From: Pseudomonas sp. L5B5
GTDB lineage: Bacteria > Pseudomonadota > Gammaproteobacteria > Pseudomonadales > Pseudomonadaceae
Length of the DNA stretch: 64,000 bases
NCBI RefSeq assembly: GCF_020520285.1
Contig: NZ_CP084742.1
Span: forward strand, 4,340,001-4,404,000
Reading direction: 5' to 3'
Positions 25,625 to 33,224 of the stretch are shown in pieces (the stretch's first letter is position 1; every line of letters starts with the position of its first letter). Made by a program: the position numbers and the translations under genes. The notes beneath the pieces were generated by a model. The model was not told the origin of the DNA. It saw only the letters and a list, made by a program, of their open reading frames with translations, and did no database searches.

Positions 25625-25701
25625 CCTGTGGCCGCTGCCGCAGGCGGCGCGACCCGGGGTGAACCCCGGGGCGCTTGCCACCTGCGACGCGGCCGCAGCG
25701 G
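25625..25701. repeat. REP hairpin downstream of hcp
   Basis: CCTGTGGCCGCTGCCGCAGG faces CGCGGCCGCAGCGG, with an inner 7-bp stem CCCGGGG-TGAA-CCCCGGG (25653-25670). It begins directly after the hcp stop and lies before tssE, so it may protect hcp mRNA and lower read-through. Confidence 0.8.
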
Positions 25702-25702
25702 A

Positions 25703-26191
25703 TCAGCGCTTGGTGTTCGAACGGATGTTCCAGCCGTACTTGATCGGACCGCCGTCCTTGGTGCCGTCGGCTTTCTGCGGCTGGTACTCGACCATCACCT
25801 GGGCGAAGTTCAGGGTGATGTTCTCGGTCAGGCGGTCATCGCTGCCCGAACCGCCGGTGCTCAGCGAGGTGATCAGCACTTCTTCCAGGTCGATGATCAT
25901 GTACTCGACCTGGCTCTCGCCGCCGGCCTTGCGCACGGTCAGGCGCACCTTGTCGATGTGCTTGCCGCTGGAGCAGTGCATCATCAGGTTCGGCGATGCC
26001 TTGTCGACGTACTTGGTCAGCGACAGGTCCTGGATGTTGACCTTGCCCGCGCCGCCGCCACCGCCTACGTGCATGTTGCCGGACTGGGACATGCCCCAGC
26101 TCCAGTTCAGCACGTCGATCTCGTCCTTGTGGGCTTTGTCCATGGACTCGCCCTTGATGTCACCGATCTTGATGAAAATATCAACAGCCAT
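25703..26191 (-). CDS. hcp: T6SS tube protein Hcp (TssD)
   Basis: Secreted hexameric ring that builds the inner tube, 162 residues. The start MAVDIFIKIGDIKGES and the motifs ALNWSWGMSQSG-like (VLNWSWGMSQSGN), LMMHCSSGKHIDKV and NFAQVMVEYQPQ define the Hcp1 family. A strong GGGAGA ribosome site supports the ATG at 26191. It is flanked by hairpins on both sides, which fits a need for far more Hcp than its neighbours. Confidence 0.97.
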   Translation of the reverse strand: MAVDIFIKIGDIKGESMDKAHKDEIDVLNWSWGMSQSGNMHVGGGGGAGKVNIQDLSLTKYVDKASPNLMMHCSSGKHIDKVRLTVRKAGGESQVEYMIIDLEEVLITSLSTGGSGSDDRLTENITLNFAQVMVEYQPQKADGTKDGGPIKYGWNIRSNTKR

Positions 26192-26238
26192 GTTTTCTCC
26201 CTGTGTGGCATTGGCCACGATGTTTATTCAGCGTTGTC

Positions 26239-26264
26239 GCCACTGCCGCAGAGCAGGCAGTGGC
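26239..26264. repeat. REP-derived hairpin between tssC and hcp
   Basis: A perfect 9-bp stem GCCACTGCC / GGCAGTGGC with an 8-base loop, 12 bases after the tssC stop and in the leader of hcp. The sequence resembles the GTAGCCGCTGCCGCAGG REP family. It may be a partial terminator or a processing site. Confidence 0.7.
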
Positions 26265-26275
26265 TACAGGTTGGG

Positions 26276-27769
26276 TCAGGCGCCTTTTGCCGATGGCAGC
26301 TTGGATACCAGGCGCAGCGAAACGGTCAGTCCTTCGAGCTGGTAATGCGGGCGCAGGAAGAACTTGGAGTTGTAGTAACCCGGGTTGCCTTCGACTTCCT
26401 CGACCACCACCTCCGCCGCGGCCAGCGGGTGCTGGGCCTTGGTGGTTTCGGTGGAGTGCGCCGGGTCGCCGTCGACGTAGTTGAGGATCCAGTCCTGCAG
26501 CCAGCGCTGCATCTCGTCCTTCTCTTTGAAGGAGCCGATCTTGTCGCGCACGATGCACTTCAGGTAATGGGCGAAGCGGCAGGTGGCGAACAGGTACGGC
26601 AGGCGCGCCGCCAGGTTGGCGTTGGCGGTGGCGTCCGGATCGTCGTACTCGGCCGGTTTCTGTAGTGACTGGGCACCGATGAAGGCTGCGAAGTCGGTGT
26701 TCTTCTTGTGCAGCAGCGGCATGAAGCCGTTCTTCGCCAGTTCGGCCTCGCGACGGTCGGAGATGGCGATCTCGGTCGGGCACTTCATGTCCACGCCACC
26801 GTCGTCGGTGGGGAAGGTGTGGGCCGGGAGGTTCTCCACCTCGCCGCCGGACTCCACGCCGCGAATCCGCGAGCACCAGCCGAAGTGCTTGAACGAGCGG
26901 TTGATGTTGACCGCCATGGCGTAGGCCGCGTTGGCCCAGGTGTACTTGGAGCTGTCGGCGCCGTCGGTGTTTTCCTCGAAGGCGAAGGCTTCCACCGGAT
27001 CGGTCTTGGCACCGTAGGGCAGGCGCGCCAGGAAGCGCGGCATGGTCAGGCCGATGTAGCGCGAGTCTTCCGATTCACGCAGGGAGCGCCAGCCGGCGTA
27101 CTCCGGAGTGGTGAAGATCTTGGTCAGGTCGCGCGGGTTCGACAGTTCCTGCCACGAGCCCATGCCCATCACGGTCGGCGATGCTGCGGAGATGAACGGC
27201 GAGTGCATGGCCGCACAGACCTTGGACAGCTCGCCCAGCAACTCGACGTCCGGTGGCGACTGGTCGAAGTAGTAGTCGCCCACGAGGCAGCCGTAAGGCT
27301 CGCCGCCGAACTGGCCGTATTCCTCTTCGTACATCTTCTTGAACATCGGGCTCTGGTCCCAGGCCGTACCCTTGAATTTCTTCAGGGTCTTGTGCAGCTC
27401 CGGCTTGGAGATGTTGAGCACGCGGATCTTCAGTTGCTCGTCGGTCTCGGTGTTGTTGACCAGGTAGTGCAGGCCGCGCCAGGCGCTTTCCAGCTGCTGG
27501 AATTCCGGGTGATGGATCACCTGGTTGACCTGGGCGGTGAGCTTGGCGTCGATGGCGGCGATGATCGACTCGATCGACTTGATCGCATCGTTGGACACCA
27601 GGTCGGTCTGCGCCAGGGCCTGCTCGGCCAGGGTGCGTACCGCAGTTTCCACGGCTTCACGGGCGCGTTCGGTCTTGGGCTTGAATTCTTGCAGCAGCAG
27701 CGAGGCGAACTCGCTGGCTTGCTCGGTGGTGCCAGGCTGGGCCTGATTGTCACGCATCGATTCGGTCAT
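26276..27769 (-). CDS. tssC: T6SS sheath large subunit TssC
   Basis: Contractile sheath protein, 497 residues, partner of TssB. It has the VipB/EvpB features ESAWRGLHYLVNNTETDEQLKIRVLNIS, GCLVGDYYFDQSP, RFLARLPYG and the C-terminal GYYNSKFFLRPHYQLEGLTVSLRLVSKLP. It starts 15 bases after the tssB stop on the same strand. Confidence 0.97.
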   Translation of the reverse strand: MTESMRDNQAQPGTTEQASEFASLLLQEFKPKTERAREAVETAVRTLAEQALAQTDLVSNDAIKSIESIIAAIDAKLTAQVNQVIHHPEFQQLESAWRGLHYLVNNTETDEQLKIRVLNISKPELHKTLKKFKGTAWDQSPMFKKMYEEEYGQFGGEPYGCLVGDYYFDQSPPDVELLGELSKVCAAMHSPFISAASPTVMGMGSWQELSNPRDLTKIFTTPEYAGWRSLRESEDSRYIGLTMPRFLARLPYGAKTDPVEAFAFEENTDGADSSKYTWANAAYAMAVNINRSFKHFGWCSRIRGVESGGEVENLPAHTFPTDDGGVDMKCPTEIAISDRREAELAKNGFMPLLHKKNTDFAAFIGAQSLQKPAEYDDPDATANANLAARLPYLFATCRFAHYLKCIVRDKIGSFKEKDEMQRWLQDWILNYVDGDPAHSTETTKAQHPLAAAEVVVEEVEGNPGYYNSKFFLRPHYQLEGLTVSLRLVSKLPSAKGA

Positions 27770-27784
27770 GATCGTTGGTCCTGA

Positions 27785-28300
27785 TTAAGCGTTCGGCTCG
27801 GAGTCCACAGGCTTTGGCGCACTCGCCAGGGCCTGGAGCAACGCCGGATCCTTGATGGCTTTCATGATGATTTCTTCAGCGCCGGTCTTGCCGTCCATGT
27901 AGGTCAGCAGGTTGGCCAACTGGGTGCGGGCTTCCAGCAACTGGTTCAGCGAGTCGACCTTGCGCGCCACCGCCGCAGGGCTGAAGTCGTCCATGCTCTC
28001 GAAGGTGATGTCCAGGCTCAGGTTGCCTTCGCCGGTCAGCTCGTTGGGCACATGGAACGCCACGCGCGGCTGCATGGCCTTGAGGCGCGAGTCGAAGTTA
28101 TCGACGTCGATCTCCAGGAACTTGCGGTCGGCCACCGGGGCCAGGGGCTCGGCAGGCTTGCCCGCCAGGTCGGCCATGACACCCATGACGAAGGGCAGCT
28201 GGACCTTCTTCTCGGCGCCGTAGAGCTCGACGTCGTATTCGATCTGTACCCGGGGCGCGCGGTTGCGCGCGATGAACTTCTGAGAACTTTGCTTCGCCAC
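27785..28300 (-). CDS. tssB: T6SS sheath small subunit TssB
   Basis: Contractile sheath protein, 171 residues, of the VipA/ImpB family. Typical motifs are RVQIEYDVELYGAEKKVQLPFVMGVMADL, KFLEIDVDNFD and LSLDITFESMDDFSP. It is the second gene of the minus wing, between tssA and tssC. Confidence 0.97.
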   Translation of the reverse strand: MAKQSSQKFIARNRAPRVQIEYDVELYGAEKKVQLPFVMGVMADLAGKPAEPLAPVADRKFLEIDVDNFDSRLKAMQPRVAFHVPNELTGEGNLSLDITFESMDDFSPAAVARKVDSLNQLLEARTQLANLLTYMDGKTGAEEIIMKAIKDPALLQALASAPKPVDSEPNA

Positions 28301-28381
28301 GTTGTGCTCCTGGTCGCTGCTGCGACGGTGTTGGCGTCGGTCGGTGATTGCCGTTGACGTTACTGATCGGTCCGCCCGGGA

Positions 28382-29401
28382 TTAGTCGGATTCGGGGCCG
28401 CGCAGGTTTTCAAATTGGGACATGCCATCGGGGATCAGATTACGCACGATGGCCGCGAAGTCGGCGTTGACCAGGTTCTTGGCCCGGTTGAGCAAAACCG
28501 GCAGCGGGCTCGAAGGCTCGTGGCGGCTGTAGTACGCCAGCAGTCGGTCGAGGCTGCGCAGCACGTCGTCGCGGCTGCTGATCTCTGTGCTAGTGCGCGG
28601 TTGGGGCTGTGCCGCTGGCGCGCTGGAACCTTCCTGGGCCGGGTCCTGGGCTGCTGCTTCAGCAGGCGCTTCGGCGCCCTGCGGGGCGTGCTGGCCCAGC
28701 ACCTGGAGTGCCAGGCGCAGCGGCTGCTTGAGGGCGCTGAGGTCCACGCCGCTGGCGGAGCCGACCTGTTCGCTGACTTGCTTCTCGATGGATTCGGCTG
28801 CCGAGCGAGCGTTGCTCAAGGCAGTGCGAATGGCTTCCAGGTGCGAGGGGTCGCTGTCTTGCAAGGCGCCGGCCAGATGGTCGGCGCCCAGGCTCTCGCC
28901 GGAAAAGTGCTGCAGGCCGGCTGCGTTCAGGGCGGCGCGCAGGCTGACCGGGCCGAAGGTCCGGGATCGTGTGAGCATGGCTTCGCGCAGCAGGCCGATG
29001 GTGGTATCGGACGCCAGGCCGGCGAGGGCGTTGATACGCACGGTGGGGTCGTTGTCGTCGTCGGCGTCCAGGCGTGGATGCAGGTCTGCCCAGTAGTCGC
29101 GCAGCAGGCCGTCGATCAGTTCGAGGCTGGTGGCCAGGCCTGGCAGGCCTTCGAGGGCCAGGGTGCTCTGCAACAGGAAGTGAGTGATGCGCAGGTCTTT
29201 GCTGCGCGACAGCAGGTCCAGGCTTTGCTGCTGGACGCTGCGCCACTCCGGCGGCTCGGCCGGGAGGATCGAGTCGCCCATGCTGCGCTCCGGCTGGCCT
29301 TGGGCAGACCGCTCCAGGTGCAAGAAATCCGCGTCATATTCCAGGTCTTCGCCGCATGGCGAAGTTGCTGAAATCGCGGTGAGCAACATCGGTACATCCA
29401 C
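28382..29401 (-). CDS. tssA: T6SS cap/assembly protein TssA
   Basis: Coordinates tube and sheath assembly; 339 residues with an N-terminal ImpA_N domain (SPCGEDLEYDADFLHLER, GDSILPAEPPEWRSV) and a C-terminal domain ending NLIPDGMSQFENLRG. An Ala/Pro-rich linker around residue 250 precedes the C-terminal part. The start is GTG at 29401 with GGGAG about 10 bases upstream; the ATG four codons later is an alternative. It is the first gene of the minus wing. Confidence 0.93.
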   Translation of the reverse strand: MDVPMLLTAISATSPCGEDLEYDADFLHLERSAQGQPERSMGDSILPAEPPEWRSVQQQSLDLLSRSKDLRITHFLLQSTLALEGLPGLATSLELIDGLLRDYWADLHPRLDADDDNDPTVRINALAGLASDTTIGLLREAMLTRSRTFGPVSLRAALNAAGLQHFSGESLGADHLAGALQDSDPSHLEAIRTALSNARSAAESIEKQVSEQVGSASGVDLSALKQPLRLALQVLGQHAPQGAEAPAEAAAQDPAQEGSSAPAAQPQPRTSTEISSRDDVLRSLDRLLAYYSRHEPSSPLPVLLNRAKNLVNADFAAIVRNLIPDGMSQFENLRGPESD

Positions 29402-29794
29402 CTGGTTTGATCTCCCTATCGGCCTGCAGGACAGTCAGGCAGTTAATGCACTAGTTTGTTTGTGAACTCGCGCACATTTCTTGGTTTATATGGACTCGTT
29501 GATACTAGTGAGCCATCATCCGTGTTCAAGAAGTTGTGCATTTTTGGTGTAGTAGTTGTGCCTTGTCAAGGTAAGCTATTCGCCCTGCATGACAGCGTTA
29601 TGTCGCCTTATTGACTCCTTGACCGGTGGGTCAGATTGAGGTGCAAAAAAAGGCTTTTGTCATCTGTGTAGATTAAGTTGAGCGATGATGCTGTGAACGG
29701 CGCGGTTTAAGGGATTTTTTGCGGGCTTTTCATATTTTTACGGAACTTTTTTCCCGACGCCGGTTCGCACGCGGAAGTACAGCAAGGAGGCGCG
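29402..29794. promoter_or_regulatory. Divergent control region between the two type VI wings
   Basis: A 393-base gap without a gene, clearly more AT-rich than its surroundings. It must hold the promoters of both wings. Visible elements are TTGACA on the minus strand (29564-29569), a minus-strand TATAAA (29485-29490), and a 5-4-5 inverted repeat TGACC-GGTG-GGTCA at 29620-29633. ANGGA motifs of the RsmA/CsrA type lie upstream of fha at 29710-29714, 29740-29744 and 29784-29788, the last inside the ribosome site. One more lies upstream of tssA on the minus strand at 29413-29417. No promoter pair is convincing on its own. Confidence 0.6.
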
Positions 29795-31300
29795 ATGTCG
29801 CTGTGTCTGACTATCACTAGTTATCATAAGATTACCCCCGGTCAATGCCCTGAGAAACTAATGGACCAGGGCATGATGGCAATTGGCCGTAGTTCTGATA
29901 ATGACTGGGTACTTCCTGATCCCGAGCGTTTAGTCTCCGCGCGACACTGCGTCATCCAATACAAGGATGGTCGCTATTATCTGACCGATAACAGTACTAA
30001 TGGTGTGGAGTTGGTCCGCGCCGGTATTCGCATGCGCCGAGGCACCAGCGAGCTACTGGAAGATGGCGAGACTATCCGGATTGGCGATTACGAGATCAGT
30101 GCACGAATCGATTTCAATCTAAGCCGTTCCCAGGTCGAGGCGTTTGCCGGGGACAATGCCAACAGTTTCGAAGCGCTGATGGGCCGCCAGTCGTCGGCGC
30201 CTGCGCCCATCGAGCCGATTTCCATGGCGCCGGTGGCGCATTTCCAGGGCGCGTCGGCCCAGGACACCTTTCCTGACCTTTTCGACTTCCTGAGCCCGAG
30301 CGCGACTCCGCCGGCCACTCAGCCCGATCACGTCCCGGCCGAACAGCACGACTTCCGTCCTCCGACCCCGACGGCCATCCCGCAACCCGTGCCCCAGGTT
30401 GCACCGCCTGCTCCGGCACCCCAGGGTGCGGCCACGATCCCCGAGGATTGGGATCTGTTCGGCGAGACGCCGGCCCGCCCCGCACCCGCGCCGCTGCCCG
30501 AGTTCGCGCCAGGGGTGCCGCCTGTCGCGACGCCGTTCGCCGACCTGGCGGGTTTTGACGCACCCTCTGCGCAACCGCAACCGCAACCGCAACCGCAACC
30601 GCAACCGCAACCGCAACCGCAACCGCAAGCCGCTGCGCCGGTTGCACCTGTCGCGCCCGTCGCCCCGGTGACGCCCGTGGCCAGTGCGCCCGCCGCCGAG
30701 CCTGCGCCACAGACAGACTTGCTCCAGGCGTTCCTGCGTGGCGCCGGGCTCGACCACCTGCGTATCGACCCGCAACAGGCCCAGGCACAGATGGAAAACC
30801 TGGGGCGCAGCTATCGCCTGATGGTCGAGGGGCTGATCGACGTACTGCGCGCCCGCAGCAGCCTCAAGGGCGAATTTCGCATGCAGCAGACGATGATTCG
30901 CCCGGTGGAGAACAACCCGCTGAAGTTCGCCCCCAATGTCGATGAGGCGATGCTCTTGCTGTTGCGTCACAGCAACCAGGCATTCATGGCCCCTGACCAG
31001 GCGGTGCAGGACAGTTTCGACGACCTGCGGGCCCACCAGCTGGCGGTCATGGCCGGCGTGGAGGCGGCCATCAAGCACCTGCTCGGGCGTTTCGAGCCCG
31101 GCGAGCTGGAAGCCCGCATGAACAAGCCAGGCGGCCTGGGCAATCTTTTCAGCGGCTCGCGCCAGGCGCAGAACTGGCAGCAGTTCACCGCGCTCTACAA
31201 TCAGATTTCACGTGAGGCCCAGGATGATTTCCAGGACCTCTTCGGCCGCGAGTTCAGCCGCGCCTACGAAGAACATACCCACCGGCTGCGCCGCTCCTGA
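29795..31300 (+). CDS. fha: T6SS FHA-domain scaffold protein Fha
   Basis: Scaffold that is threonine-phosphorylated by PpkA to trigger type VI assembly. The 501-residue protein has an N-terminal FHA domain (about 1-105: MAIGRSSDNDWVLPD, VSARHCVIQY, YLTDNSTNGVEL). A long Pro/Gln/Ala-rich linker (about 120-310) includes a Gln-Pro repeat, and a C-terminal TagH-like domain (about 310-501) follows. The AAGGAGG ribosome site fixes the start. The first 330 bases use noticeably more A/T-ending codons than the rest. It is the first gene of the plus wing. Confidence 0.95.
   Translation: MSLCLTITSYHKITPGQCPEKLMDQGMMAIGRSSDNDWVLPDPERLVSARHCVIQYKDGRYYLTDNSTNGVELVRAGIRMRRGTSELLEDGETIRIGDYEISARIDFNLSRSQVEAFAGDNANSFEALMGRQSSAPAPIEPISMAPVAHFQGASAQDTFPDLFDFLSPSATPPATQPDHVPAEQHDFRPPTPTAIPQPVPQVAPPAPAPQGAATIPEDWDLFGETPARPAPAPLPEFAPGVPPVATPFADLAGFDAPSAQPQPQPQPQPQPQPQPQPQAAAPVAPVAPVAPVTPVASAPAAEPAPQTDLLQAFLRGAGLDHLRIDPQQAQAQMENLGRSYRLMVEGLIDVLRARSSLKGEFRMQQTMIRPVENNPLKFAPNVDEAMLLLLRHSNQAFMAPDQAVQDSFDDLRAHQLAVMAGVEAAIKHLLGRFEPGELEARMNKPGGLGNLFSGSRQAQNWQQFTALYNQISREAQDDFQDLFGREFSRAYEEHTHRLRRS
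30572..30628 (+). repeat. Hexanucleotide tandem repeat encoding a Gln-Pro tract in Fha
   Basis: 9.5 copies of CAACCG encode ten Gln and nine Pro in the linker of Fha. The unit is six bases, so gain or loss of copies changes linker length without a frameshift. Confidence 0.97.
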
Positions 31301-31358
31301 GCGCGCCTGGAACCCCATACGGATACACGGACAGCTGATACGTCATTGAGGACGCAGG

Positions 31359-31868
31359 ATGATTCAACGATTGCTGACATTGGTCGCCATGCTGGTACTG
31401 GTGGCTTGTGCCAAGGACACCCCGCCACCCGCCGCCGAGCCGGCCAAGGACGGACCCGGCGCCACCTCGGTGGAGCTGCACTTCCAGGCGACGCCCGGGC
31501 TCAACCCCAGCCCTGATGGCAGCAGCACGCCGGTGCGGGTGCGGATCTTCGAGCTGAAGAACCCGGCAGCCTTCATGCGTGCCGACTACTTCGCCCTGGC
31601 GGAACGGGCCGCGGCCACCCTGGGTCCCGACCTGATCGACCAGGACGAAGTGCTGGTGCAGCCCGGCGACCAGTTCACCCTCAAGCGCACCCTGGACCCG
31701 GCCACCCGCCAGGTCGGGTTGCTGGTGGGTTTTCGCGAGATCGACCGGGCCCTGTGGCGGGTCAGCGTCAACACCGCGCCGCGCCTGAACAACGCATATC
31801 AGATCAGCCTCGACCTGCGCGCGGTCAGCGCCGAACTCGCGGCGTCCCCATCCAGCCCTGACCAATAG
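31359..31868 (+). CDS. tssJ: T6SS outer-membrane lipoprotein TssJ
   Basis: Lipoprotein of the TssJLM membrane complex, 169 residues. The signal sequence MIQRLLTLVAMLVLVAC has the lipobox LVAC with the modified Cys at residue 17. The beta-sandwich domain follows (VELHFQATPGLNP, PVRVRIFELKNPAAFMRADYFAL). It lies 58 bases after fha and 15 before tssK. Confidence 0.95.
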   Translation: MIQRLLTLVAMLVLVACAKDTPPPAAEPAKDGPGATSVELHFQATPGLNPSPDGSSTPVRVRIFELKNPAAFMRADYFALAERAAATLGPDLIDQDEVLVQPGDQFTLKRTLDPATRQVGLLVGFREIDRALWRVSVNTAPRLNNAYQISLDLRAVSAELAASPSSPDQ

Positions 31869-31883
31869 GCAATCGGAGCAACC

Positions 31884-33218
31884 ATGTCCTGGAACAATCG
31901 AGTGGTCTGGTCGGAAGGCATGTTCATCGGAACCCAGCACTTCCAGCAGCACGACCGTTACCTGGAAAACCTCATCGACGCCCGCAACCGTCCGCTGTCG
32001 GCCGGCGCCTGGGGGTTCTCCGAGCTGCGCATCGACCAGGGCCTGCTGGCCCAGGGCAAGCTGGCCATCATCAGCGCCCGCGGGCTGTTGCCCGACGGCA
32101 CGCCGTTCAATATTCCCCATGACGACCTGGCGCCCAGCCCGCTGAGCATCGATGACAACCTGCGCGATGGCCTGGTGTACCTGGCCCTGCCGCTCAAGCG
32201 CGCCGGCGCCCGCGACACCGTGGATGAAGGCGAGGAGCTGGGTGGCGCGCGCTACCTGAGCCAGGTCCGCGAGGTACGTGACGACAACGCGCCCTTCGAG
32301 AACCGCGCGCCGGTGGCCGTGGGCTCCCGCGCGTTGCGCCTGCTCACGGCCCAGGATGGCCTCAACGACTACGCCGCCGTCGGTGTGGTGCGGGTCAAGG
32401 AAAAGCGCGCCGACCGTGCCCTGGTGCTGGACGACAGCTACATCCCGCCGTTGCTGGACGTGGCGGCCTCCAAGCCGCTGAGTGCCTTTCGCAGCGAGCT
32501 GCTGGGCCTGCTGCACCAGCGTGGCGAGGCCCTGGCCGGACGCGTGGTGGCCTCGGGGGCAGGCGGCGCTTCGGAAATCGCCGACTTCATGCTGCTGCAA
32601 CTGGTGAACCGCGCGCAGCCGCTGGTCAGCCACCTGAACCAGATCAGCCCGTTGCATCCGGAGCGCCTGTACAGCGAGCTGGTGAGCCTGGCTGGCGAGT
32701 TTTCCACCTTCTCCAGCAGCAACCGGCGCCCGGCGGAGTATCCGCAGTACCAGCATGACGAGCTGGCGTTCAGTTACGCCCCGGTGATGCAGGCGCTGCG
32801 CGAAGCCCTGTCGATGCTGATCGACAGCAAGGCGACACCGATTCCGATCGTCGAGAAGGCCTACGGTGTGCACGTGGCGATGCTGGCCGACCGTACCTTG
32901 CTGGACAACGCCAGTTTCATCCTGGTGGTGCGCGCCGACGTGCCGGGCGAGACCCTGCGCGGGCGCTTTGCCCAGCAGAGCAAGGTCGGTTCGGTGGAGC
33001 ACATTCGCGACCTGGTCAACTTGCAGCTGCCGGGCATCGGCCTGTTGCCGCTGCCGGTGGCGCCACGCCAGTTGCCGTACCACGCAGGCTCCACGTACTA
33101 CGAACTCGATCGCGGCAGCGAGCACTGGAAGCAGCTGGCTCATTCCGGTGGCTTTGCGTTCCACGTTGCCGGGGAATTCCCGGGGTTGAACCTGGCCTTC
33201 TGGGCCATTCGAGGATAA
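31884..33218 (+). CDS. tssK: T6SS baseplate-membrane connector TssK
   Basis: Trimeric connector between baseplate and membrane complex, 444 residues. The N-terminal MSWNNRVVWSEGMFIGTQHFQQHDRYLE and C-terminal GLLPLPVAPRQLPYHAGSTYYELD are hallmarks of the VasE/ImpJ family. AATCGGAGC upstream provides the ribosome site. It is followed by tssL after 6 bases. Confidence 0.97.
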   Translation: MSWNNRVVWSEGMFIGTQHFQQHDRYLENLIDARNRPLSAGAWGFSELRIDQGLLAQGKLAIISARGLLPDGTPFNIPHDDLAPSPLSIDDNLRDGLVYLALPLKRAGARDTVDEGEELGGARYLSQVREVRDDNAPFENRAPVAVGSRALRLLTAQDGLNDYAAVGVVRVKEKRADRALVLDDSYIPPLLDVAASKPLSAFRSELLGLLHQRGEALAGRVVASGAGGASEIADFMLLQLVNRAQPLVSHLNQISPLHPERLYSELVSLAGEFSTFSSSNRRPAEYPQYQHDELAFSYAPVMQALREALSMLIDSKATPIPIVEKAYGVHVAMLADRTLLDNASFILVVRADVPGETLRGRFAQQSKVGSVEHIRDLVNLQLPGIGLLPLPVAPRQLPYHAGSTYYELDRGSEHWKQLAHSGGFAFHVAGEFPGLNLAFWAIRG

Positions 33219-33224
33219 GTCGCG

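Noticed and set aside
29540..29570. Sigma-54 promoter in the divergent type VI region
   Set aside because: GGCAC-like sequence occurs, but no GC at the required spacing of the -24/-12 pattern.
30572..30628. CRISPR-like array in fha
   Set aside because: The repeat is a 6-base coding unit without spacers, translated as Gln-Pro.
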